This document shows, one piece after another, positions 30,547-39,332 of a stretch of DNA of 40,781 nucleotides. This stretch comes from Candidatus Pyrohabitans jungbluthii. GTDB taxonomy: Archaea; Hydrothermarchaeota; Hydrothermarchaeia; Hydrothermarchaeales; BMS3B. The translations under genes and the position numbers were made by a program. Each line of letters opens with the position of its first letter. The stretch's first letter is position 1. The notes below the pieces were generated by a model, which saw only the letters and a list, made by a program, of their open reading frames with translations, did not search any database and was not told the origin of the DNA. Where the stretch lies: assembly GCA_002010065.2 (NCBI GenBank), contig MTMD02000012.1, forward strand, positions 1 through 40,781, written 5' to 3'.

Positions 30547-31253
30547 GCGAGCAGCTTCTTAAGTACGCCTATGGTAAGGCGGTGGTACGCCCGTTTAGGG
30601 AAAATTTCCACCCTTCCCGAGCCCAGCATGCCGAGGGCGAAGATGTCGCCCAGCACATCTCCAGCCACATGAGGGAGCGTTTCTCTTGAGTAGCCCCGCA
30701 GGTAGGGTGTTGGCGCCATCGCCACGCGGAGCTTCTCCTCCTCGCTGGCCTCTTCCAGCACAAACTCATACTCGGCGCTGCGGTGAGCAACGTAGATTTC
30801 GACGTTCTCGCTGGGAAGCACGCGGATCTCACCCTCAGGGAGGCTAAGCGTTACCTCCCTCTCAATCCTGCGCAGCTCGCCGGGTAGCTTTTCAGCGCCG
30901 GCCTCCTTAAGTTTGAGGTATAGCCTCTCATCCAGCTTGCCCGAGGCGCTGCCGATGACGGCATAGGGTGGCTGTCCTTCTCGCTTGGCGTCGCGGAAAC
31001 TCTGTCTGCTGAGCTCATAGGCGCTGCTCAGCCCGGTGATGCTTGCGCAGGTGATACCAGCTAAGTAAAGGCAGCCCAGGGCGTGCTCCACCAGGTAGGC
31101 CTTTTTTCCCCCAGCGGCGAGGTCAACGCGGATATCGAAGCGGGAGACGTTGCTTACATCAGCTTCTATGCCGTTGACACTCAGCTTCTCTGCCGGCGAA
31201 ACGCGGAGGTAGTCCACCTCCACCTCCCGCGAAAGTGTAGCTCGCGAAAGCAT
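30543..31253 (-). CDS. LpxC-like zinc deacetylase
   Basis: The 236-residue protein aligns by eye along the whole of LpxC (UDP-3-O-acyl-GlcNAc deacetylase). LVEHALGCLYLAGI matches the TVEHLNAALAGLGI zinc motif (E56, H57). YAVIGSASGKLDERLYLKLK, then EAG, matches the EIPIMDGSA segment. SAEYEF and RVAMAPTPYLRG match the strand before the active site. LPHVAGDVLGDIFALG gives H195, D199 and D203, and AYHRLTIGVLKKL gives H224. All zinc and acid-base residues are present. The insert that forms the acyl-chain passage and the conserved Lys after H195 are missing, so the substrate probably is not a lipid A precursor. The ATG at 31253 has GAGGT upstream. The gene is convergent with the CbiA/CfbB gene, sharing the CTAG at the stops, and divergent from fumarase. 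Confidence 0.75.
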   Translation of the reverse strand: MLSRATLSREVEVDYLRVSPAEKLSVNGIEADVSNVSRFDIRVDLAAGGKKAYLVEHALGCLYLAGITCASITGLSSAYELSRQSFRDAKREGQPPYAVIGSASGKLDERLYLKLKEAGAEKLPGELRRIEREVTLSLPEGEIRVLPSENVEIYVAHRSAEYEFVLEEASEEEKLRVAMAPTPYLRGYSRETLPHVAGDVLGDIFALGMLGSGRVEIFPKRAYHRLTIGVLKKLLA

Positions 31254-31273
31254 GCTGTTACCTCTTACCAAAG

Positions 31274-31284
31274 CTTTTTATTTT
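31274..31284 (+). promoter_or_regulatory. TATA-like element for the fumarase genes
   Basis: ctttttatttt ends about 21 bases before the ATG at 31305 with no ribosome site, consistent with a leaderless mRNA. Confidence 0.45.
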
Positions 31285-31304
31285 CTTGCTTCGAGTTACC
31301 TGCG

Positions 31305-32138
31305 ATGCGCTCACAGCTTGTTGAGCTTATACGCGTTGCAGTCACATCATTGCCGAGGGATGTGGAGGAAGCTCTGCAGAGAGCGCTGGAGCGAGAGGAG
31401 AACCCCTTGGCTAGGCTTCAGCTTGAAACGATACTAAAAAACGTGGCCTATGCGAGAGAGCGGCGCCTGCCCCTCTGTCAGGATACAGGTGTTCCCATCT
31501 TCTTTGTGCGTGGCTTCGGCAATCTGAGCAAGGTGGAGCATGAAATTAAGCAGGCGGTTAGAGAAGCGACGCAGGCAGTGCCCCTGCGTCCCAGCATAGT
31601 TGACGCGATTACCAGAAAAAACACCGGTGACAACACCGGCGAGGGCATGCCTGTAATCCACTTTGAGGGTGGCGAGGAGCAGAGCATCACCTTCTTGGCC
31701 AAGGGCGCGGGGAGCGAGAACGTTTCGCGAGCAAAAATGCTTCCAGCAAGCGAGGGCGTGGCTGGGATAAAGCGCTTTGTGGTGGAGATAGTGCGCAGCG
31801 CTGGCGCAAAGCCGTGTCCCCCTGTGATTGTGGGCGTGGGCATAGGCGGCACCCTGGATTTAGCTGCGAAGCTGGCGAAGGAGGCACTGCTTCAGCCCCT
31901 ATCCCAGAGAAACCCCCGTGAGGAGCTTTCGAAGCTGGAGGAGGAGCTTCTGGAGGAGATCAACGCCCTGGGCATAGGCGCCATGGGTATGGGTGGAAGT
32001 ACCACGTGCTTAGCGGTAAAAGTGCTTGCATCAGCTTGCCACACCGCTTCGCTTCCCGTGGCGGTGAACATTCAATGCTGGGCGTACCGCTGGGCGAGGC
32101 TGCGAAGGGTCGACGAGGAGTGGGTGGTGGAGCAGTGA
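31305..32138 (+). CDS. fumarate hydratase class I, alpha (N-terminal) subunit
   Basis: The 277-residue protein has [54 protein letters not shown] and [14 protein letters not shown]. The cysteines in the first, third and fourth of these bind the [4Fe-4S] cluster of class I fumarases. It hydrates fumarate to malate together with the beta subunit encoded next. L-tartrate dehydratase is the closest alternative, but archaeal two-subunit proteins of this type are normally fumarases. Stop and start of the two subunits overlap by four bases (GTGA). Confidence 0.92.
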   Translation: MRSQLVELIRVAVTSLPRDVEEALQRALEREENPLARLQLETILKNVAYARERRLPLCQDTGVPIFFVRGFGNLSKVEHEIKQAVREATQAVPLRPSIVDAITRKNTGDNTGEGMPVIHFEGGEEQSITFLAKGAGSENVSRAKMLPASEGVAGIKRFVVEIVRSAGAKPCPPVIVGVGIGGTLDLAAKLAKEALLQPLSQRNPREELSKLEEELLEEINALGIGAMGMGGSTTCLAVKVLASACHTASLPVAVNIQCWAYRWARLRRVDEEWVVEQ

Positions 32139-32665
32139 AGCACGAGCTTTCTACGCCTGTTGGCAGGGAAGAGGTGCTCAAGCTTCGCGTCGGCGATGTG
32201 GTTTACCTGAGTGGGGTTATTGTAACCGCTCGAGATAGAGCTCATCGCCGTGCGTTAGAGCTGCCCAAGAAAGAGATTCCGGCGAGCTTCAATGTAATCT
32301 ACCACTGTGGCCCTCTGGTCAGGAAGCAGGATGAGAGGTGGGAGGTGCTTTCAGCAGGACCAACGACGAGCGCACGCATGGAGCCCTATCTTGCGTCGCT
32401 TCTGGAGAAGTTCTCCACCAGGCTTATAATAGGCAAGGGCGGCTTCTCTCCAGCTGCAAAAGAGCTTTTTAAGAAGCACACCGCAGCGTACCTCGCCTTC
32501 ACGGGCGGAGCCGGCGCACTGGCAGCGATGGCGATTAAGCGTGTGTTAGCTGTGCACTGGCTTGACTTGGGCATACCCGAGGCGCTGTGGGTGCTTGAGG
32601 TCGCGAGATTTGGCCCCCTCGTCGTAGCCATGGATGCGCATGGGGGGAGTGTCTACCAAGAATGA
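32135..32665 (+). CDS. fumarate hydratase class I, beta (C-terminal) subunit
   Basis: The 176-residue protein has [48 protein letters not shown] and [11 protein letters not shown]. These are followed by [10 protein letters not shown] and [20 protein letters not shown], the standard beta-subunit motifs that complete the substrate site. The GTG start at 32135 overlaps the alpha stop, so translation is coupled. An upstream in-frame ATG at 32006 lies deep inside the alpha gene and is not credible. Confidence 0.92.
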   Translation: MKHELSTPVGREEVLKLRVGDVVYLSGVIVTARDRAHRRALELPKKEIPASFNVIYHCGPLVRKQDERWEVLSAGPTTSARMEPYLASLLEKFSTRLIIGKGGFSPAAKELFKKHTAAYLAFTGGAGALAAMAIKRVLAVHWLDLGIPEALWVLEVARFGPLVVAMDAHGGSVYQE

Positions 32666-32681
32666 GACCTGAAAACATCTC

Positions 32682-32984
32682 TTACTCGATGAACTCTACT
32701 TCTATCTCCAGCTTCTGTGCGATATCGCTCTGCTTTTTATCGCTGGTTAAAAGCCTGCCGTATTTCTGAGCCTGAGCTATATATAACGCATCGTATATAG
32801 AAACTTTTTCCTCAACAGAAATTTTCTGAGCTGGGCTTATATATTTCCCAAGAGACTCAAATACAATAATTTCCTGAGCTTCTTTTAAAGCATTGAACAT
32901 AAGTAAAGCGTCTTCAAGGGATATTTTACCATAAACTGAGTGATGTTTCCATACAGCATTAGAAACCTCAGCCAGAGGCGTATT
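32682..32984 (-). pseudogene. PIN-domain toxin lacking its N-terminal part
   Basis: The frame reads PLAEVSNAVWKHHSVYGKIS, later SIYDALYIAQAQKYGRLLTS, then DKKQ and a C-terminal end. It contains the second, third and fourth acidic positions of a PIN domain (E, D, D). The first strand with its Asp (about 50-60 residues) is missing: the frame joins the pfkB stop at 32984-32986 without a start codon. The gene was probably cut by a deletion that placed it against pfkB. No antitoxin is adjacent. Confidence 0.68.
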
Positions 32985-33892
32985 TAAAGCCCCTCCAGAA
33001 ACTCCTCCACCTCTTGCTTTGTGGGCAAACCAGCGCGCGCACCCACGTGGGAGATGCACTTCGCGGCGACGAAGTTGCCCAGCTTTCCGCAGGTCTCCAG
33101 GTCGTAACCTTTAAGCAAGCCGTAGAGGAAGCCCGCGGCAAAGGCGTCGCCGGCGCCGGTGGTGTCCACCACGCTTGTTTTAAACGCTGGCACGCGGAGC
33201 CTCTCCCTATCGCTGGCTATGAAGCAGCCCTCCTCGCCGAGGGTTACCACCACGATTCTCGCCCCCATATAGAGAAGCATCTCCGCCCCGCGCTCGTATT
33301 CGTTGCCGGTGAGGTGGAAGGCCTCTTCTTTGTTGAGAAATATCACCTCGCTGGCTGAGATGAACTCCTTGAGCTCCACCAGACAGCGCTCCTTGGCGTA
33401 GAGCATCCCAGGGGCAAAGCTCAGCTTCTGCTTTTTAAGCTTCGCCAGCAGTGCGCGCTGAGCTTCGAAGCCGTACTCGCCGACGAAGGAAGAGAAGTGC
33501 AGGTACTTAGCGCGCGAAGCGTAGGCGATGCTCTTTTCGGTGAGCTTCAGCAGGTCATTCGCCCCGGGATAGGCGTACATGCTTCGCTCGCCCTTCTCAT
33601 CCACCAGCGCTATTATTATTCCCGTGGGCGCATCCAGGCGCTCTATTGCGCTCGTATCCACGCCCTCGCGCCGCAGCTCGGCTATTAGGAAATCGCCATC
33701 GCTGTCTCTGCCCACTGCGCCTATAAAGCCCGTGCTCACACCTAGCCTCGCAAGACCCACGATGGTGTTTGCCGCACTCCCTCCGGCTGCCTGCGTAGCC
33801 TCTATTACAAAAACCTCCTCCCCGGGCTTAGCTATGCGAGGCACGCGGTAGATTTTGTCTAGGTTGAGGGCGCCCACGCCGACTACATCCAT
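32984..33892 (-). CDS. PfkB-family sugar/nucleoside kinase
   Basis: The 302-residue protein has the ribokinase signatures: GALNLDKIYRVPRIAKPGEE at the start, GGSAANTIVGLARLG and VDTTGAGDAFAAGFLYGLL with the catalytic Asp, and a CISHVGARAGLP C-terminus. It phosphorylates a hydroxyl on a sugar or nucleoside using ATP. The substrate (ribose, fructose 6-phosphate, adenosine or other) is not readable by eye. It stands alone between a truncated PIN gene and the glutamate synthase genes. Confidence 0.9.
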   Translation of the reverse strand: MDVVGVGALNLDKIYRVPRIAKPGEEVFVIEATQAAGGSAANTIVGLARLGVSTGFIGAVGRDSDGDFLIAELRREGVDTSAIERLDAPTGIIIALVDEKGERSMYAYPGANDLLKLTEKSIAYASRAKYLHFSSFVGEYGFEAQRALLAKLKKQKLSFAPGMLYAKERCLVELKEFISASEVIFLNKEEAFHLTGNEYERGAEMLLYMGARIVVVTLGEEGCFIASDRERLRVPAFKTSVVDTTGAGDAFAAGFLYGLLKGYDLETCGKLGNFVAAKCISHVGARAGLPTKQEVEEFLEGL

Positions 33893-33968
33893 ATTAAAAA
33901 ATAGTTTAACTGGAGATATAAAGGTTCACCTGGGCACACTGCGGCATCAAATCTCTTGCAGGCTCTGC

Positions 33969-34772
33969 TTAATGCCCCGCTTCCTTCGAATCTGAGTACA
34001 TCGCAGCGAAGGGTCGGTGCGACAGAGGCACAACCTTGGTGAACTTCGCATTCATAATCTCATCCACGTCGCCGCCAAAGTAGGAGCAGAACTCCTCAAT
34101 TTCCCGGCGCAGGAAGGCGAGGTCCTCCTTTGTAAGTTCCTCGAACTTTGCACCGTAGCCGAGCTTGTCCTCATCCACCTCGTCTCGCAGGTAAATTGCG
34201 CCGCCGTGTATTCCCGTCGCCAGCCAGTCGCCAACTATCTCAGGGTAGGTCTCCAGTCTCTGCAAGCCGAGAATAATAATCCTGCCCCCAGCCATGTACT
34301 CGCCCAGGAAGTCGCCAGCGGTGCCGCCTATAACCAGCACCGGCACCTGCTCTTTATACTCCTTCATGTGAATTCCCACGCGGTAGCCCACGTGACCTCG
34401 AACGAAAATCTTGCCTCCGCGCATGCTGTGCCCTATAATATCGGTACCGTCGCCGTGCACTATTATCTTACCCGCGTTCATGGTGTTGCCTGCGCCATCC
34501 TGCACATCGCCGTACACCACGATGGTGGGACCATTCGCAAACGCGCCTAGGTCGTCGCCCGCAACTCCGTGAATCTCTATATAATAGTCGCCTCGCAGAC
34601 CATCGGCGATAAAGCGCTGCCCGTTTACATTTATAAGCTTGAGCTTCTTCGCCCCCTGGTTTATAATCTCCTCTATAAGCGCGTTAAGCTCCCGGTAGTG
34701 CATACCCTTCGCATCGATAACCACAAACTCGCCTTCCTTAGAAACCCTCGCCTTTTCCAGCGTCGCAGCCAT
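33969..34772 (-). CDS. glutamate synthase, GXGXG (C-terminal) subunit, archaeal type
   Basis: The 267-residue protein is the right-handed beta-helix domain of GltB, with repeated G-x-x-G-x-G turns (GVAGDDLGAFANGPTIVV; DVQDGAGNTMNAGKIIVHG; GHSMRGGKIFVRGHVGY; GTAGDFLGEYMAGGRIIILG). In large bacterial GltB it is the last domain; in archaea it is a separate protein. It holds the ammonia tunnel and catalytic domains together. The ATG at 34772 follows GGGGAG and comes one base after the stop of the FMN-subunit gene. Confidence 0.93.
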   Translation of the reverse strand: MAATLEKARVSKEGEFVVIDAKGMHYRELNALIEEIINQGAKKLKLINVNGQRFIADGLRGDYYIEIHGVAGDDLGAFANGPTIVVYGDVQDGAGNTMNAGKIIVHGDGTDIIGHSMRGGKIFVRGHVGYRVGIHMKEYKEQVPVLVIGGTAGDFLGEYMAGGRIIILGLQRLETYPEIVGDWLATGIHGGAIYLRDEVDEDKLGYGAKFEELTKEDLAFLRREIEEFCSYFGGDVDEIMNAKFTKVVPLSHRPFAAMYSDSKEAGH

Positions 34773-34773
34773 G

Positions 34774-36282
34774 CTATCTCCCCGCAGGTTTAACTCCGAG
34801 AACCTCAAGGTCAACATCACTCAGGCCAACGCCACGCAGCCTATCCCTGTTGCCGCGGAGGCTCTCTATGGAGTTCAGCCCGAGGGCGCCGAGGATCTCC
34901 TTCAACTCATGGCTCCATGCCTTGAGAAGGTTCGCCGCTCTGCGTGCGCCCTCATCCGGGTTGAGGCGCTTTCTTAGCTCAGGAATTTGCGTGGCTATGC
35001 CCCACGGGCACTTGCCGGTATAGCACTTCTTGCACACAGTGCAGCCCAGCGCTACCAGCGCGGCGGTGCCTATGTACACCGCGTCGGCGCCCAAGGCTAT
35101 TGCCTTGGCGACATCGGCGCTGCTCCTTATACCTCCGCTCGCGATGATGCTGCCCCAGTGGCGTATACCCTCTTCACGCAGCCTCTGGTCCACGCTGGCT
35201 ATCGCCACCTCTATGGGAATGCCATGATGGTCGCGGTGCACCTGAGGCGCTGCTCCCGTGCCGCCGCGGAACCCGTCGAGCACAACTGCATCTGCGCCGG
35301 CGCGGATTATGCCCACCGCTATGGGCGCGACGTTGTGCACCGCAGCTATCTTCACAAATACCGGCTTCTTGTAGCGCGTCGCCTCCTTAAGGGCGTATAT
35401 CAACCGCGATAAATCTTCGATGCTGTATATGTCGTGGTGCGGCGCGGGCGAAATAGCATCGCTCCCCTCGGGTATCATTCTGGTTTGAGAGATCTCAGCC
35501 GTAACCTTTGTGCCGGGCAGGTGGCCGCCTATGCCCGGCTTCGCCCCCTGGCCGATCTTAATCTCTATCGCCGCGCCCCGCTTTAAGTACTCCTCATGCA
35601 CCGCAAACCTACCGGAGGCGACCTGGGTTATTATGTGGTCAGCGTAAGGATAAAGATCTACGTGCATCCCACCCTCACCGGTGCCCATGTAGGTGCCCAC
35701 TTCTTTGGCTGCGCGAGCCATGCTCAGCTGGGCCTCAATGCTTATGCTGCCGTAGCTCATGTGGGCAAACATTATGGGCGTCTCAAGCTTGAGGTTGGGC
35801 GCAATCTTAGTCTTGAGGTCAACGCCATTGTCCTCCTCGAGATCAACCTTCTCAGGCTTCCTCCCTATGTAGGTGCGCAGCTCCATGGGCTCACGCAGCG
35901 GGTCTATGCTGGGGTTCGTAACCTGGCAGGCATCTAAAACAAGACGGTCGAAGTAGTTGAGGTAGGGAAGCTCGTTGCCCATGGCGGTGAGAATGACGCT
36001 CCCTGTTTCTGCCTGGGTTTTAATGTCCTTCCTTACCTTATTTGTCCACACGGGGTGGGGAGAGTACTCCATTGGGTGCTTCTCTATGCTGATCGCCTGC
36101 GTGGGGCACATGTAGGCGCAGCGCAGGCACGCGACGCACTTCTCATGGTGGCGCTTCCACTTTTTCTTCTCCTTGTCATATTCATGCACCCCGAAGGGGC
36201 ACTCGCGCACGCAGCGGAGGCAGTTAATGCACGCCTCCTTATCCACGCGCACTATGAAGTCAGGCGGGAAATTTCGCACCAT
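34774..36282 (-). CDS. glutamate synthase, FMN/Fe-S (central) subunit with N-terminal ferredoxin domain, archaeal type
   Basis: The 502-residue protein starts with two [4Fe-4S] motifs, CINCLRCVRECP and CVACLRCAYMCP. The (beta/alpha)8 FMN domain follows, with ITQVASGRFAVHEEYLKRGA, KIGQGAKPGIGGHLPG and VVLDGFRGGTGAAPQVHRDH. The 3Fe-4S cluster motif is CTVCKKCYTGKCPWG. It combines 2-oxoglutarate with ammonia to form glutamate, taking electrons probably from ferredoxin. The fused ferredoxin domain replaces part of the GltD function; no gltD is present here. It is directly adjacent to the glutaminase gene (stop 36283, start 36282). Confidence 0.95.
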   Translation of the reverse strand: MVRNFPPDFIVRVDKEACINCLRCVRECPFGVHEYDKEKKKWKRHHEKCVACLRCAYMCPTQAISIEKHPMEYSPHPVWTNKVRKDIKTQAETGSVILTAMGNELPYLNYFDRLVLDACQVTNPSIDPLREPMELRTYIGRKPEKVDLEEDNGVDLKTKIAPNLKLETPIMFAHMSYGSISIEAQLSMARAAKEVGTYMGTGEGGMHVDLYPYADHIITQVASGRFAVHEEYLKRGAAIEIKIGQGAKPGIGGHLPGTKVTAEISQTRMIPEGSDAISPAPHHDIYSIEDLSRLIYALKEATRYKKPVFVKIAAVHNVAPIAVGIIRAGADAVVLDGFRGGTGAAPQVHRDHHGIPIEVAIASVDQRLREEGIRHWGSIIASGGIRSSADVAKAIALGADAVYIGTAALVALGCTVCKKCYTGKCPWGIATQIPELRKRLNPDEGARRAANLLKAWSHELKEILGALGLNSIESLRGNRDRLRGVGLSDVDLEVLGVKPAGR

Positions 36283-37362
36283 TTAGTGTATTACCTCCTC
36301 TCTAACGTCATCATAAAGACGGGCAATCACAGGATTGCCAGCGCGCGGAGCCCAGAGCTTGTCTAACTCTGGTTGCACTTCGCGTATTGCCGCCTCCTCG
36401 CTGGCGATGTACACAAAATCACCGCTCTTCGCCGCTATGAGGGGGCGCAGCTTTATGCGGTCGTTTAACCCAACCATGGTGTCTCGATTCGCGACGATTA
36501 TCGCAAAGGGTCCATTGAGCATTGCGGGCGCGTACGTCATGCGCAGCGCCGTGTATATGCTCCGCTTGGGCTCCGGCATCTTATCTATATGCTTCCAGAA
36601 GGGCGGGGTCAGAGCAATGGCAGCAGTGCGAATGCTCAACCCCTGCTTTCGTACGAGCAGGTCGAAAAGGTAGGCTACCACTTCGGTGTCGGTTAGCAGC
36701 CTGCATTTGTAGCCGTGAGCCTCAAGGTAGCGCCTATTTGTACCGTAGCTGCTTATCTCGCCGTTGTGCACAACGCTCCAGTCGAGAAGGTTGAATGGGT
36801 GCGCACCACCCCACCATCCTGGGGTATTCGTGGGGAAGCGCCCGTGGGTTATCCAGCAGTACGCTTTGTACTTCTCTATCTTGTACATCCTTGCAACGTC
36901 GTCCGGCATGCCCGTGGCCTTAAAGACACCCATGTTCTTGCCGCTGCTCGCCACGAAAGCGCCGTCAATCTCATCGTTAATTGTAAAGACAGTATCTATG
37001 ATATAATCCTCCTCCTGGGCGAGGTACTCCTTCTTGCTCTTAAACTTGTGGGGAACCTCCACGAAGTAGCGCCATACGATGTTCTCCTTGGGTATCTCCT
37101 TGATGTTGCGCATTGGCACCTCTTCGTCCTTTATTATCGCCACGCGGTCTTTGAGGAACTCCTCAGTCGCTTCTTTCGCCTCCTCATCGCGGAAGAATAA
37201 ATGCAGGGCATAGTACTCCGCGTACTTCGGGTATATCCCGTAGCCGGCGAAGCCTCCCCCACGACCATCGTAGCGGTCGCGCATCATCTTCGCCATAGTT
37301 ATAATATCATCGCCCGGGATTCTCTTGCCGTCGCGGTTGAAGATTCCACCTAATCCGCACAT
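36283..37362 (-). CDS. glutamate synthase, glutaminase (N-terminal) subunit, archaeal type
   Basis: The 359-residue protein begins MCGLGGIFNRDGKRI, where Cys2 is the N-terminal nucleophile after removal of Met. It has WITHGRFPTNTPGWWGGAHP, VVHNGEISSYGTNRRYLEAH and LTDTEVVAYLFDLL, all class II amidotransferase positions of GltB. It releases ammonia from glutamine for the FMN subunit. It is first in the three-gene order glutaminase, FMN, GXGXG. Confidence 0.94.
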   Translation of the reverse strand: MCGLGGIFNRDGKRIPGDDIITMAKMMRDRYDGRGGGFAGYGIYPKYAEYYALHLFFRDEEAKEATEEFLKDRVAIIKDEEVPMRNIKEIPKENIVWRYFVEVPHKFKSKKEYLAQEEDYIIDTVFTINDEIDGAFVASSGKNMGVFKATGMPDDVARMYKIEKYKAYCWITHGRFPTNTPGWWGGAHPFNLLDWSVVHNGEISSYGTNRRYLEAHGYKCRLLTDTEVVAYLFDLLVRKQGLSIRTAAIALTPPFWKHIDKMPEPKRSIYTALRMTYAPAMLNGPFAIIVANRDTMVGLNDRIKLRPLIAAKSGDFVYIASEEAAIREVQPELDKLWAPRAGNPVIARLYDDVREEVIH

Positions 37363-37633
37363 CTCTTTACCTCAGCAGGAGGAGTTTTTTGTAAGAGGTT
37401 AGACCACGCCTAACATCGAAAAGGCGAGCCATAATTCTAGCTCTATGGTTATAAAATTTTTGGCTGTTCAGCAGGATACCTACAGGAAAATGTAGCCACA
37501 GCAGAAAATTTTAAATATGTTTACATTTACAATATTCTTTACAGTGATGCATAACTTTATATATGGGATGTTTTTACATATATATTAACACATGTTAGAG
37601 TTGTAAAAGCCGCCTCTTTCTGGGAGCGTGAAA
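37363..37633 (+). promoter_or_regulatory. 271-base AT-rich promoter region of the DUF530 operon
   Basis: Two TATA-like stretches stand at 37555-37566 (ctttatatatgg) and 37574-37588 (ttacatatatattaa). TTTAC recurs at 37520-37524, 37526-37530, 37538-37542 and 37573-37577, with a reverse copy (GTAAA) at about 37602-37606. Such a cluster could be a regulator site, perhaps for the HTH protein of the same operon. No ORF or structured RNA is obvious in the left half. Confidence 0.4.
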
Positions 37634-39331
37634 ATGGAAGAGAGAGACACCATACCCTTGGTGAACCGCGCCACAGAGGTGCTGGATGAAATCTCCGCCA
37701 CGCTAAAGGTAGACTTGGATAGGCTCAGGCGAGATAAGCGCTACTTTGAGGAACTCTACCTCACCCTCAAGGGCAACCTGGAGGAGCTCAAACTCCTCAA
37801 GGACGAGATGGAGCAGCGCGGCTTTGACTCGCCATACTTTGCTCTGGGGCTGAGCAGGCACGGCTCGCCCTTTGGCAAGGGCAGCTACCGCCGCGAGGAC
37901 GTCGAAGATCAGCGCGATGTGGCAAGGCATAAGATGTTCTTCCGCACGAATGCGGCGTTTAAAAAGGGTACCTTTGAGCGTACCAAGAGCGCCATAGCAG
38001 CGCACAACATAGCAATAGGTCACCTGGAAGAGTTTATCTCCTTCGTGTGTGAGTGCGGCAAGGAAGCTAAGGGCAAGGAAGCTCTGAAGATAATTGAGGA
38101 GAAGGGCAGATACGTCTGCCCCAAGTGTGGCTCAGACGCAAAGCCGAAGCTTCGCGCGAATGAGCAGGGCATCTATCGCCTGGAGATTCTCCCTTACTTA
38201 ACCTACGGCGGCGAGTTCACCGTGGAAATCTCGAAGTTTACGCCCACAGAGAGGATGGCGTACCGCGAGCTTGTGGAGATCCTGCGGGAGAAGAAGAAGG
38301 GCAAGATAAAGTCGGCGACGGTTACATTTAAAGCGAAGGAGAACGGGAAGTGGGTTACCAAGCGGGAGCAGGTGGAGGTTAGCAAGGGCGAGAAGCTGGA
38401 CTACGAAGGTGTGCTGCGCAGCAAGTATGGCAGGATAATCATAGAGCATGTGCGCTACCACCACGAGCGCTCTATCCTGGTGAGCGGGCGGTACAACCGT
38501 CAGGCCCTCGCCATAGGCTATACCAAGATTTTAAAGTACAAGCGGGAGGAGATCCTGGAGTACCTGCTCTCCCGCAAGGTGGACATGGAGAAGCTGCGCA
38601 AATACGAGGAGATAAAGCGCCGCTTCGATGCCCAGCTTTACACCGCCGAGGCGTCGCAGACCTTTGCGCTGGATATGCGCATAATGGAAGAGCGCTACGA
38701 GCTGATGCAGGAGTTCGAGGAGGAGCTTAAGGCCGCTGGCTTAATGGATGAGAAGGGCAACCTTATCGAAGGCCTGGACGAGGCGATAAACTACCGCCAG
38801 AAGATACGCAAGGAGATGCTCATAAAGATACCAAAGGCGCTTTTCGCATGGGACATCTTCAAATTCCTTCTGATTAAACCCTACCGCGAGCGCCGCTATG
38901 CCAGCATATTCCCGGGTTTGCAGCCCATCCCGGATAAAGAGCAGCTTGAGGCGGCGCTTGAGATACTTCAGGAGGAGGACCTGCTTTACGCGATTCAGAA
39001 GTTCATAGACGCGACGGTAATACCTGTGAAGCGCGCCCACGAGATAGTGTTCAAGAAGTTTGAAATTGAGGAGATACTGCAGGACTACCTCAAGGTTACG
39101 TCGTCCCGCGCAGTTGGAGGCATAGCGCTCTACCTGCACAGCGATCTGGATTTGGAGATCGCCTCCAGGGTAGTCTCCTCTACAGTTGAGGAGCTCAAGG
39201 AGGTGCTCAAGGTTATAATCCGCTTAGGCAGGCGCGACGTTATACCTGAGGAGAAGCTGGAGAATCTCGAGGATATAAAGGAGATAAGAATCTCCGAAAA
39301 GGCTAAGCAGTTCTTGGAGCTGGTGAGGTGA
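37634..39331 (+). CDS. archaeal DUF530 family protein with zinc finger
   Basis: The roughly 565-residue protein is helical at the start (VNRATEVLDEISATLKVDLD) and has a zinc finger CECG...CPKCG (about residues 137-164). A beta-rich region follows (IYRLEILPYLTYGGEFTVEI), then long helices (residues 300-420) and a C-terminal helical domain. I believe it is DUF530, known only from Archaea and of unknown function; the zinc finger and basic character suggest nucleic-acid contact. The ATG at 37634 is well spaced from GGGAG; a GTG six bases earlier is the alternative. It is followed after one base by the DUF1699/HTH gene. Confidence 0.72.
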   Translation: MEERDTIPLVNRATEVLDEISATLKVDLDRLRRDKRYFEELYLTLKGNLEELKLLKDEMEQRGFDSPYFALGLSRHGSPFGKGSYRREDVEDQRDVARHKMFFRTNAAFKKGTFERTKSAIAAHNIAIGHLEEFISFVCECGKEAKGKEALKIIEEKGRYVCPKCGSDAKPKLRANEQGIYRLEILPYLTYGGEFTVEISKFTPTERMAYRELVEILREKKKGKIKSATVTFKAKENGKWVTKREQVEVSKGEKLDYEGVLRSKYGRIIIEHVRYHHERSILVSGRYNRQALAIGYTKILKYKREEILEYLLSRKVDMEKLRKYEEIKRRFDAQLYTAEASQTFALDMRIMEERYELMQEFEEELKAAGLMDEKGNLIEGLDEAINYRQKIRKEMLIKIPKALFAWDIFKFLLIKPYRERRYASIFPGLQPIPDKEQLEAALEILQEEDLLYAIQKFIDATVIPVKRAHEIVFKKFEIEEILQDYLKVTSSRAVGGIALYLHSDLDLEIASRVVSSTVEELKEVLKVIIRLGRRDVIPEEKLENLEDIKEIRISEKAKQFLELVR

Positions 39332-39332
39332 T

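Noticed and set aside
31305-32665. Fumarase alpha and beta read as one fused protein
   Set aside because: There is a stop codon and a GTG restart in another frame; the two-subunit form is normal in archaea.
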